A stretch of 12,217 bases of DNA from Candidatus Profundicultor aquiphilus. GTDB lineage: Bacteria; Atribacterota; Atribacteria; Atribacterales; Caldatribacteriaceae. The stretch's first letter is position 1. Each line of letters begins with the position of its first letter. The stretch is taken from positions 1-12,217 of the forward strand of contig JABUEZ010000035.1 in assembly GCA_013314795.1 (NCBI GenBank), given 5' to 3'. The notes under the pieces are model-generated. The model was not told the origin of the DNA. It made no database searches and saw only the letters and a program-made list of their open reading frames with translations. Below are positions 6,360 through 12,217 of the stretch, in pieces. A program made the translations under genes and the position numbers.

Positions 6360-6388
6360 TTGACACAACCATCTCCCCAATATATAAT
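6360..6388 (+). promoter_or_regulatory. Full-consensus sigma70-type promoter of transporter/URO-D operon
   Basis: TTGACA (6360-6365), a 17-nt spacer and TATAAT (6383-6388) match the bacterial housekeeping consensus at every hexamer position with the optimal spacing. AT-rich sequence lies upstream of the -35. The predicted start is near 6395, leaving a leader of about 119 nt before the binding-protein ATG. Such a strong promoter on a catabolic transporter implies control by a repressor, and an inverted repeat lies just downstream. Confidence 0.85.
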
Positions 6389-6403
6389 TAAATTGATTAA
6401 ACC

Positions 6404-6421
6404 GATTGCACAAATGCAATC
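6404..6421. promoter_or_regulatory. Operator-like inverted repeat downstream of promoter
   Basis: GATTGCA and TGCAATC form perfect 7-bp arms around CAAA, an 18-bp inverted repeat at about +10 to +27 relative to the predicted start. This is a classic roadblock position for a dimeric repressor. It lacks the central CG step typical of LacI-family operators, so the regulator family is not assigned. No regulator gene is visible in the window. Confidence 0.55.
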
Positions 6422-6513
6422 CGGATACCACCGTCCCAAGGGGGGTGATACACAGAATCAAGAAAAAAATCGATTCTTGAGCTTACAAATTCCCTTCAAA
6501 GGAGGCAAACAGG

Positions 6514-7851
6514 ATGAAAAGAGCGAATCTATTTTTCGTTGTGGTTGTGGGAGCTTTGGTTTTGTTCACTCTGTCCTTGGCGATGGCTGAAGAGCTTAAA
6601 CTGGGTCGCTTTGACGGGGTGACAATTAAGGCGTGTCTCATTGGAGGAGGAGACTACGAGAAGATTTATGAGAACTTCTTTCCGAAGTTTGAAGAGTTGA
6701 CCGGTGCTAAGGTAGAAATCGTTTTTAAAGGAAACGGGTTTGACATTGATAAAAAGATGAAGCTGGATTTTGCGGCTGGAACAGTCGATTACGATGTGTG
6801 CTGGAACCACACCAGCTTTTTCAGCCAGTATTTTGATTTTGTAGAACCCCTGGAGAAATACTTTACCGAAGAAGAACTGGCCGATTTCTCGCCCCGAGTC
6901 ATGCAGTTTGCAAAGAAGGACGGCCATCTCTGGTTTATTCCTCGGCATGCTGATATCAGTGCATTACATTACCGCACTGACCTTTTTAACAACCCCGAGT
7001 TGCAACAAAAATTTAAAGAGAAATATGGGTATGACCTGAGGCCGCCTGAAACCTGGGAAGAGTTCAAAGACATTGCCCTTTTTCTGAATAATCCCCCCGA
7101 GATATATGGAACACAATTTGCCGGTAAAGAAGAAGCTCTTTCTGGGAGATTCTGGGATATTTTGATGGCTTACGGTGGAAAAATTCTGGACGAGAACTAT
7201 AAGCCGGCTTTCAATGGTCCGGAAGGTATCAAGGCAGCAACGCTTCTCCGGGATCTCTACCAGGCTGGTGCCATGCCCCCGGGAATGGTTAATTTCCTTT
7301 GGGATGACGTCGCCGCAAACTGGGCCAATGGAACCATTGCCATGTATACCGAGTGGTATGGCTGGTACTCATATTTCCAGAATCCGGAAAGCTCCAAAGT
7401 GGCTGGAAAATTTGACCTGGCTCGTCAGCCCAAGGGTGATGCCGGTATTCACAGTGGTTGGGCCGGAGCTCATGCATTTTCGGTAACCAAGTTCAGCAAG
7501 AACAAAGAGGCAGCGGCAGCACTGGTCAAATACATTACCAGTTACGAACCACAGCTCTTTGAAGGACGTATCGGATATATCCCGGTGCGGAATTCGGTTT
7601 TCGAGACTTTGAAAAAAGAAGCTGAAAGTTCCCCTGATCCGCTGGCCAAGAAGAGGCTCGAGCTCATGCAACTTCAGATTAATGAGGATTTTACTCCTCC
7701 GCCAATCGTCCCGGAATGGATTCCAATTTCAAATATCCTCTACCCCACTCTGCAGGCCATTATGCTTGGTGATAAAACTGTCGAAGATGGACTGAATGAA
7801 GCGGCGAAGAAAGTAGAAGAACTTATGGCAGAAGCAGGGTATTACGACTGA
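6514..7851 (+). CDS. ABC sugar transporter, secreted substrate-binding protein (family 1)
   Basis: This is an extracytoplasmic solute-binding protein that captures a ligand and presents it to the membrane permeases. The 445-residue product begins with a signal peptide: K2/R3, a hydrophobic core at about 6-22, and an AMA cleavage site with mature protein from about E26. No lipobox cysteine is present, so it should be a soluble periplasmic protein rather than a lipoprotein. The mature part has family-1 sugar-binding (UgpB/MalE-like) features: FFPKFEELTGAKVEIVF, DFAAGTVDYDVCWNHTS, HLWFIPRHADISALHYRTDL, PPETWEEFKDIA, and a late GWAGAHAFSVTKFSKNKEAA segment. AAAGGAGG lies 9 nt upstream of the ATG. 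It is the first gene of the operon. The ligand cannot be predicted; aromatic residues (WYGWYSYF) suit a carbohydrate-like ligand (inference). Confidence 0.92.
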   Translation: MKRANLFFVVVVGALVLFTLSLAMAEELKLGRFDGVTIKACLIGGGDYEKIYENFFPKFEELTGAKVEIVFKGNGFDIDKKMKLDFAAGTVDYDVCWNHTSFFSQYFDFVEPLEKYFTEEELADFSPRVMQFAKKDGHLWFIPRHADISALHYRTDLFNNPELQQKFKEKYGYDLRPPETWEEFKDIALFLNNPPEIYGTQFAGKEEALSGRFWDILMAYGGKILDENYKPAFNGPEGIKAATLLRDLYQAGAMPPGMVNFLWDDVAANWANGTIAMYTEWYGWYSYFQNPESSKVAGKFDLARQPKGDAGIHSGWAGAHAFSVTKFSKNKEAAAALVKYITSYEPQLFEGRIGYIPVRNSVFETLKKEAESSPDPLAKKRLELMQLQINEDFTPPPIVPEWIPISNILYPTLQAIMLGDKTVEDGLNEAAKKVEELMAEAGYYD

Positions 7852-7855
7852 AAGT

Positions 7856-7893
7856 GAAAAGAACGGGGTGTCTCGAGACACCCCGTTCTTTTC
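7856..7893 (+). terminator. Perfect 38-bp palindrome: attenuator or mRNA-stabilising hairpin
   Basis: GAACGGGGTGTC and GACACCCCGTTC form a perfect GC-rich stem around TCGA. AAAA on the left and TTTT on the right extend it, with one more G-C pair outside, giving 38 bp of uninterrupted symmetry. It starts 4 nt after the binding-protein stop and ends 18 nt before the first permease gene. The T run is only four long, so partial termination is more likely than full. The usual consequence is more binding-protein mRNA than permease mRNA, through attenuation or 3'-end protection. Confidence 0.8.
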
Positions 7894-7911
7894 GGGAGGA
7901 GGCTAATTTCC

Positions 7912-8823
7912 ATGATTCGCAGTATCAGGGAAGGAAGACAGCGGTTTTTTGACCGGAATATTGCGTTGCTGATGATTCTTCCGGCTATTATTATTGTAAC
8001 GGTGCTCATTGTTGTTCCCATGGTCTATTCGTTTTATCTCAGTTTGACCAATCTCAATCTGCTTCATCCTTCACGTGCTCGTTTTATAGGTTTCAAAAAT
8101 TACTTGAAGCTTCTCGAAGACCCCATCTTCTGGCGTTCCCTCATGAACACAGTGATATTCATGGGTGTTGCGGTAAATGTAGAATTCTTCCTGGGATTGA
8201 TTCTTGCCCAGCTTATCTTTAAGGTTACTCGAGGACAGAGTACCGTAAGAACGGCGATCATGGCTCCCATGATGTTTGCTCCGGTCCTGGTGGGCTTTCA
8301 GTTTAAGTGGTTTTTCAATGACCAGGTCGGGCTGGTCAACAACCTCATTTATTTTTTCACCGGTGAGTACCATCTCATCCCTTGGCTCATCAACTATCCT
8401 CTTAACCTTTTCGCGCTTCTTGCAGCCGAGATATGGATGAGTACACCCTTTATGGTCATTATCCTCCTTGCAGGGCTGGTGAGTTTACCGGTCGAGCCGT
8501 TTGAAGCCGCTGCCGTGGATGGCGCTTCGTCCTGGCAGCAATTTCGCTACATTACCCTTCCCCTTATCGGTCCCTTTACTTATATTGCCATGGTTATCCG
8601 CTCGCTTGACCTGGGTAGAGCGTATGACCTCGTCCGCATTATGACTGCTGGTGGCCCGGCAAACCGTTCAGAAATGATCTGGACTTACACGTTTCGTCTG
8701 GCCATAACCGATAACAAATTTGGTATGGGAACTGCAATGTCTTTTGTTACGGTGGTGTTATCTTTTGCTTTTGTGATATACCTCTTCCGACAATTGGCCA
8801 AAAGCCGACAGGAGGTATACTGA
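7912..8823 (+). CDS. ABC sugar transporter permease, MalF/UgpA type
   Basis: This is an inner-membrane subunit of a carbohydrate-type ABC importer. The 303-residue product has an N-terminal membrane segment at about 18-41 (LLMILPAIIIVTVLIVVPMV) and the FIGFKNYLKLLEDPIFWRSL loop. Further membrane segments follow, and the EAA loop reads EAAAVDGASSWQQFRYITLP (198-217). Its spaced E-A-A, G204, I214, L216 and P217 are the contact site for the ATPase. GGGAGGAGG precedes the ATG by about 9 nt. It lies 60 nt after the binding-protein gene, separated by the hairpin, and one base ahead of the second permease. No ATPase gene is visible. Confidence 0.94.
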   Translation: MIRSIREGRQRFFDRNIALLMILPAIIIVTVLIVVPMVYSFYLSLTNLNLLHPSRARFIGFKNYLKLLEDPIFWRSLMNTVIFMGVAVNVEFFLGLILAQLIFKVTRGQSTVRTAIMAPMMFAPVLVGFQFKWFFNDQVGLVNNLIYFFTGEYHLIPWLINYPLNLFALLAAEIWMSTPFMVIILLAGLVSLPVEPFEAAAVDGASSWQQFRYITLPLIGPFTYIAMVIRSLDLGRAYDLVRIMTAGGPANRSEMIWTYTFRLAITDNKFGMGTAMSFVTVVLSFAFVIYLFRQLAKSRQEVY

Positions 8824-8824
8824 A

Positions 8825-9700
8825 ATGTCACCATCCTACGTAAAAAGAGTTTCTGCAAGGAAAAAACATTGGCAACAGGGACTCTATAACGTCATCGTCT
8901 ATGTTATCGTTCTTATTTTCTTTCTTCCGGTTATCTGGATTATTTTAACTTCCATGAGACCGGAAGTGGAAGTGAATGCTCGTCCCCCAATCTTTCTCCC
9001 TCAGAAGTTGGTTTTCGATTCTTTTATTCACCTGTTTGGAGCAGGACATGCGGAAAAATCGGTGCCGTTTTACAATTACCTTGGCAATTCCCTTTTTGCT
9101 TCCCTGCTCAGCACTGCTCTGGCCCTCACCATAGGAACTTTATCTGGATATAGCTTTGCTCGTTTCCGGTTTAAGGGATCAAACTCAACGTTCATTGGGA
9201 TGATGCTGGCGCGTTCTATTCCTGGAATCGCGGTGAGTTTACCACTCTTTATCCTTTTTGCTCGTCTTGGCCTCCTGGACAAAAAAATGGGGCTTTCTCT
9301 GGCCTACACCGCCATGAATATCCCTTTTACCACCTGGTTAATGCAAGGATTTTTTAAAGACATTCCGGCCGATTTGGACGAAGCAGCGCAGATCGACGGA
9401 TGTTCCCGATGGCAATCTTTCACCAGAATCGATTTACCCCTAGCCCTACCGGGATTAGCAGCAAGCGGCATTTTTGCTTTTCTCACTTCCTGGAATGAGT
9501 TCCAGATTGCCAGTGTTCTGACTCGTACCCCTGCTTCCAAAACTTTTCCGGTTGGTCTTTATGATTTCACACAGCAATTCACCGTAGACTGGCGCGGGAT
9601 GTGCGCTATGTCGGTGGTGATGCTTGTCCCGGCGATTGTCTTTGTTCTCCTCACTCAACGGCAACTGGTGCGTGGGCTTACTTTTGGAGCCTTCAAATAG
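8825..9700 (+). CDS. ABC sugar transporter permease, MalG/UgpE type
   Basis: This is the second membrane subunit, expected to pair with the preceding permease. The 291-residue product begins with a cytoplasmic basic stretch and a membrane segment at about 21-42 (YNVIVYVIVLIFFLPVIWII) followed by TSMRPEVEV, typical of MalG-like proteins. It then has FYNYLGNSLFASLLSTALAL and the GYSFARFRFKG loop. The EAA motif DEAAQIDGCSRWQSFTRIDLP (about 185-205) is the ATPase docking loop. The C-terminal RQLVRGLTFGAFK is the usual end for this family (RqlvrGLtaGAVK-like). The gap to the previous gene is a single base, with GGAGG inside the end of that gene, indicating tight coupling. Confidence 0.94.
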   Translation: MSPSYVKRVSARKKHWQQGLYNVIVYVIVLIFFLPVIWIILTSMRPEVEVNARPPIFLPQKLVFDSFIHLFGAGHAEKSVPFYNYLGNSLFASLLSTALALTIGTLSGYSFARFRFKGSNSTFIGMMLARSIPGIAVSLPLFILFARLGLLDKKMGLSLAYTAMNIPFTTWLMQGFFKDIPADLDEAAQIDGCSRWQSFTRIDLPLALPGLAASGIFAFLTSWNEFQIASVLTRTPASKTFPVGLYDFTQQFTVDWRGMCAMSVVMLVPAIVFVLLTQRQLVRGLTFGAFK

Positions 9701-9715
9701 AAAGGAGATATTACC

Positions 9716-10876
9716 ATGATGAGGGAGACTTTATCTCCCAGGGAAAGAGTGCTCAAAGCCATCAATCATGAGGAACCCGATCGGGTCCCCATCGATATCT
9801 CCGCTGTCGATGAGGTGATGGATGCGCTCATCGAGTACTACGGGATTAAAACAGAAGACGAAAAAAGCACAACCTATATGGGTGCCGATGGTCGGGTTTT
9901 TGAACGAAAGAAAAACCAGGCACAACTGCTCCTTTTAGAAAAATTGCATGTGGATTTTCGCTGGGCCTGGGCACCGTACATAGGTCCAGAACTGCAAACA
10001 TATCCAGATGGTTCCCGAGATGGGCTTTTCGGTATTAAGCGTGGTGGATTTTTCTTTGGATATGCTCTGGAACACCCTCTCAAAGATGCGCAAACCGTTC
10101 GGGATATTGAGGCCTATCCCTGGAATGAATACGCCAACGTTGATCATTACGATTATGACCAGTTTGCGAGAGAGTGTAGGGACTTTCATGAGGCCGGATA
10201 TGCAGTCTATGGAGGACCATGGGCACCAATCGCCTTCTGGGCTATGGATCTTATGGGCATGGATACATTGATGGTTGCCATGTACGATAATCCAGAGGTG
10301 GTAAACGCCCTGATCGGAAAGATTTCTGATTTCTACTACCGACAGGCCGAAATCATGTTTCAAAAAGGAAAAGGTTTCATTGACATCTTTTTTATGGGCG
10401 ATGATTATGGTGTTCAGAATGGTCTGATGATGAGTCGTAATCTATGGAAAAAGTTTTTTGCTCCTCATCTTGAAAGGTTGTGGAAGTTGGCCAAGTCCCA
10501 TGGGTTGAAAGTACAACTACATTCCTGTGGTTCGGTGCGGGAACTAATTCCCGATTTCATTGCCATGGGTCTTGATGTTCTGGATCCCATTCAGGTACGG
10601 GCTCGAGGAATGGAACCTGAAGAACTGAAAAGAAATTATGGGTCCTGGCTCGCTTTTCATGGTTCCATGGATACTCAGGAAACCCTCCCTTTTGGAAGCA
10701 CAAAGGACATCCGAAAAGAAGTTCTGCACCGTCTCAAAACGATGGCCCCAGGAGGGGGGTTTATTCTTTCTCCCAGCCAGCATTTACTCACCGAAATTCC
10801 TCTGGAAAATATCGTCACCATGTATGAAACGGCGTATGAATATGGCTTCTACTCCGTCATTCACAAAATGAAGTAA
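9716..10876 (+). CDS. URO-D superfamily protein, possible zinc/corrinoid methyltransferase-like enzyme (1)
   Basis: The 386-residue product belongs to the uroporphyrinogen decarboxylase/methyltransferase superfamily (HemE/MtaA-like TIM barrel). Visible marks are SPRERVLKAINHEEPDRVPI at the N-terminus, HPLKDAQTVRDIEAYPW (120-136), MGDDYG (227-232), the HxCG motif at H269-S270-C271-G272, FHGSMDTQ, and GGGFILSPSQHLL with H356 near the C-terminus. The arginine-rich MRQAGRYLPEY motif of heme-pathway UroD is absent, so heme synthesis is unlikely. H269 and C271 match the zinc-ligand spacing of MtaA-type methyltransferases. The distal cysteine ligand is not seen; H356 might replace it (inference). 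It starts 15 nt after the second permease, with AAAGGAG about 8 nt upstream; an ATG one codon on is an alternative start. The true substrate is unknown. Confidence 0.85.
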   Translation: MMRETLSPRERVLKAINHEEPDRVPIDISAVDEVMDALIEYYGIKTEDEKSTTYMGADGRVFERKKNQAQLLLLEKLHVDFRWAWAPYIGPELQTYPDGSRDGLFGIKRGGFFFGYALEHPLKDAQTVRDIEAYPWNEYANVDHYDYDQFARECRDFHEAGYAVYGGPWAPIAFWAMDLMGMDTLMVAMYDNPEVVNALIGKISDFYYRQAEIMFQKGKGFIDIFFMGDDYGVQNGLMMSRNLWKKFFAPHLERLWKLAKSHGLKVQLHSCGSVRELIPDFIAMGLDVLDPIQVRARGMEPEELKRNYGSWLAFHGSMDTQETLPFGSTKDIRKEVLHRLKTMAPGGGFILSPSQHLLTEIPLENIVTMYETAYEYGFYSVIHKMK

Positions 10877-10895
10877 GTAAAAAGGAGGTTTTCAT

Positions 10896-12020
10896 ATGGA
10901 AAAGGTGGAGCAGAAAACAAAAAGGGTGCTTACCGCCCTTAAAGAGCGAAAAGAGCCCGACCGGGTTCCTTTGACTGATTTCTACTGGGGTGGTTTTCTT
11001 GTGAACTGGCTCAAGGCATTGAACCTTCCCCCAGATACGGACATTTATGAGTATTATGATCTGGATATTAAGGTCATCTCTCCCAACATGGATCCCAAGG
11101 TGGAGAGCTGCATCATTCTGGAGCAAACCCCAGAATATGTGGTTTTTCGCAGTGGTTTCGGATGTACGCTGAAGAAAGTTTTTGCCTCACCCATGCCCAT
11201 GTTTCTTGATTTCTCGGTGAAGAGTGCCGAAGAATTTAAACATTTTAGTTTTGATGACCCCAAGGACGAGCGACGGTACTTTGAAAAACGCTGTGACATC
11301 ATCAACTGTGGTGATGGTTTTGGAGTACTGGAAAGTTACGCCGAAGCCGTGGAGAAAAATAAAGAAAAATTCTGTCTCTTCGGTTCCATCTGTGAACCGT
11401 ATGAGACCATGTGGCGTATCCGGGGGTCGGAAGGGTTACTCATGGATTTAGCGCTTTATCCCGACAAGGTCAAGGATTTTGCTCTCCGGTGTACCGAGTT
11501 TATGCTGGGCATTGCCGAGAGACAGATTGAGCTCACTCACCCTGTGGGTATGGTGGTCTGGGGTGATGTAGCCTACGATAAAGGCATGTTTTTCTCTCCA
11601 AAGTTGTGGCGAGAAATCTTTTTCCCCTGTGTCAAGGCAATCTGTGATTTTCTCCATGAAAAAGGTTTGCTTGTGCTCTACCACGGATGTGGCCGGAGTC
11701 TGGAGATCTTCCCCGACCTCATTGAAGCTGGTATCGATGTGTACAATCCGCTGGAGGCCAAAGCCGGTATGGATCCGGTGGAGTTGAAAAAACAGTACGG
11801 TCAAAAAATCTCCTTCTGGGGAGGAATTGATACCCGACTTCTGGGTTATGGAAGCTGGGAGGAAATCGAAAAGGAGGTCCTGTATAAACTCCAGACTGGT
11901 ATTGGTGGGGGATATATGCCTTCTTCAGACCATTCGGTAGCAAGTAATGTTAATCCTCTGTATTATGACCGAATGATCAAGCTTCTCAAGGAAAAAGGAA
12001 GATATCCGTTGCAGTTGTAA
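10896..12020 (+). CDS. URO-D superfamily protein, possible zinc/corrinoid methyltransferase-like enzyme (2)
   Basis: The 374-residue product is a second member of the same superfamily. Its N-terminus has TKRVLTALKERKEPDRVPLT (8-27). VVWGDVAYDKG (220-230), an HGCG motif at H263-G264-C265-G266, DLIEAGIDVYNPLEAKAGMD, FWGGIDTR and GGGYMPSSDHSV with H346 follow. It shares the EPDRVP, HxCG and ELKxxYG landmarks with the preceding protein but differs widely elsewhere, so the pair is an old duplication or two separate recruitments, not a recent copy. It has many extra cysteines (for example C133, C138, C160, C166). The start ATG has GGAGG 7 nt upstream and lies 19 nt after the previous gene. Enzyme activity is unassigned; zinc binding by H263/C265 is inferred from the family. 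Confidence 0.85.
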   Translation: MEKVEQKTKRVLTALKERKEPDRVPLTDFYWGGFLVNWLKALNLPPDTDIYEYYDLDIKVISPNMDPKVESCIILEQTPEYVVFRSGFGCTLKKVFASPMPMFLDFSVKSAEEFKHFSFDDPKDERRYFEKRCDIINCGDGFGVLESYAEAVEKNKEKFCLFGSICEPYETMWRIRGSEGLLMDLALYPDKVKDFALRCTEFMLGIAERQIELTHPVGMVVWGDVAYDKGMFFSPKLWREIFFPCVKAICDFLHEKGLLVLYHGCGRSLEIFPDLIEAGIDVYNPLEAKAGMDPVELKKQYGQKISFWGGIDTRLLGYGSWEEIEKEVLYKLQTGIGGGYMPSSDHSVASNVNPLYYDRMIKLLKEKGRYPLQL

Positions 12021-12041
12021 GTCAAGAAAAGGAGGCTCATC

Positions 12042-12217
12042 GTGACTTCGAAGGAAAGAATGCTTATCGCCCTGGAAAAAGGGAAACCAGTTCGTCTGCC
12101 GGTGACCGTTCATCAGTGGCAAAAGTATCATCTCGATACCTATCTCGGTGGGATGACCGATTTAGAGGCCTTCGAGTACTTCGGCATGGATGCCGCCATC
12201 CAGTATTTCCAGGACAT
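12042..12217 (+). CDS. URO-D superfamily protein (3), N-terminal fragment cut by window edge
   Basis: A GTG at 12042, 7 nt after AAAAGGAGG, opens a frame that runs to the window edge (58 complete codons). It reads MTSKERMLIALEKGKPVRLP and later DLEAFEYFGMDAAIQYFQD. The ERxLxALxxGxPxRxP pattern matches the N-terminus of the two preceding URO-D proteins, and EYFGMDAA matches their EYYDLDIK region. It is therefore a third tandem paralog, 21 nt downstream of the second. Its active-site region (HxCG) lies outside the window. The aspartate of the EPDRVP block is replaced by valine. Confidence 0.75.
   Translation, partial: MTSKERMLIALEKGKPVRLPVTVHQWQKYHLDTYLGGMTDLEAFEYFGMDAAIQYFQD

Larger units (their letters stand above)
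6184..6513. other. Divergent intergenic control region
   Basis: These 330 bp separate the leftward tRNA-tuf unit from the rightward transporter operon. They hold the two outward-facing promoters, a start-site palindrome for the left one and an operator-like inverted repeat for the right one. They also hold an AT-rich inverted repeat between the promoters (6288-6306, AAAATCG and CGATTTT around a 5-nt spacer). The plus-strand leader (about 6395-6513) has a possible hairpin at 6429-6447 (CACC with GGTG plus inner C-G pairs) and a weak A/T-rich one at 6458-6480 (TCAAGAA with TTCTTGA). No convincing coding sequence or known riboswitch was recognised here. Confidence 0.75.

Noticed and set aside
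6445..6480. Possible 11-codon leader peptide (GTG start, MIHRIKKKIDS)
   Set aside because: The G-rich stretch abuts the GTG with too little spacing for a Shine-Dalgarno, and no runs of a regulatory amino acid or attenuator hairpins fit the pattern.
9716..12020. Annotation of the URO-D-like genes as heme-pathway uroporphyrinogen decarboxylase (hemE)
   Set aside because: The conserved N-terminal RQAGRYLPEY-type motif is missing, there are several paralogs in tandem, and the context is a sugar-type transporter rather than heme genes.
1..12217. CRISPR array, insertion sequence or prophage genes
   Set aside because: No regularly spaced direct repeats, transposase or phage genes were seen. The gene order and spacing look like two intact operons.

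Overview
The window joins a core ribosomal-protein operon, read leftward on the minus strand, to an accessory sugar-transport/URO-D operon, read rightward on the plus strand. They meet at a divergent intergenic region of about 330 bp (6184-6513). The sequence looks like a free-living anaerobic and perhaps thermophilic diderm bacterium. The substrate-binding protein has a plain signal-peptidase-I type leader with no lipobox cysteine, which suits a periplasm. EF-Tu carries a four-cysteine insert that I associate with clostridial and some deep-branching thermophile lineages. Atribacterota is one possibility, but this is a guess from general resemblance and no search was run.

Minus strand, in transcription order from 6183 down to 1: tRNA-Thr(UGU), tRNA-Tyr(GUA), tRNA-Thr(GGU), tuf, rpsJ, rplC, rplD, rplW, rplB, rpsS, rplV, rpsC, rplP and rpmC (cut by the left window edge). 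The protein-gene order is the classical S10 order. The tRNA-tuf head resembles the E. coli thrU-tyrU-glyT-thrT-tufB unit without glyT, and here it runs directly into rpsJ with a 24-nt gap. A promoter with a perfect -35 (TTGACA), a 17-nt spacer and TATATT lies about 40 nt upstream of the first tRNA. No terminator separates the genes, so one transcript could supply tRNAs, EF-Tu and ribosomal proteins. Three consecutive genes (rpsS, rplV, rpsC) appear to start at TTG, and rpsJ starts at GTG.

Plus strand: a fully consensus promoter (TTGACA-17-TATAAT, 6360-6388) is followed by an 18-bp inverted repeat placed like a repressor operator. Then come a secreted family-1 sugar-binding protein gene, a 38-bp perfect palindrome acting as attenuator or mRNA-stabilising hairpin, and genes for two MalF/MalG-type permeases. 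These are followed by two complete and one truncated URO-D-superfamily genes in tandem, each with a strong Shine-Dalgarno. No ABC ATPase gene is present. The URO-D proteins have an HxCG motif of the kind used for zinc in corrinoid methyltransferases and lack the N-terminal arginine motif of heme-pathway uroporphyrinogen decarboxylase.

The most interesting hypothesis is that the transporter imports a small, perhaps methylated or sugar-like, compound that the URO-D paralogs process. The chemistry is not shown by this sequence.
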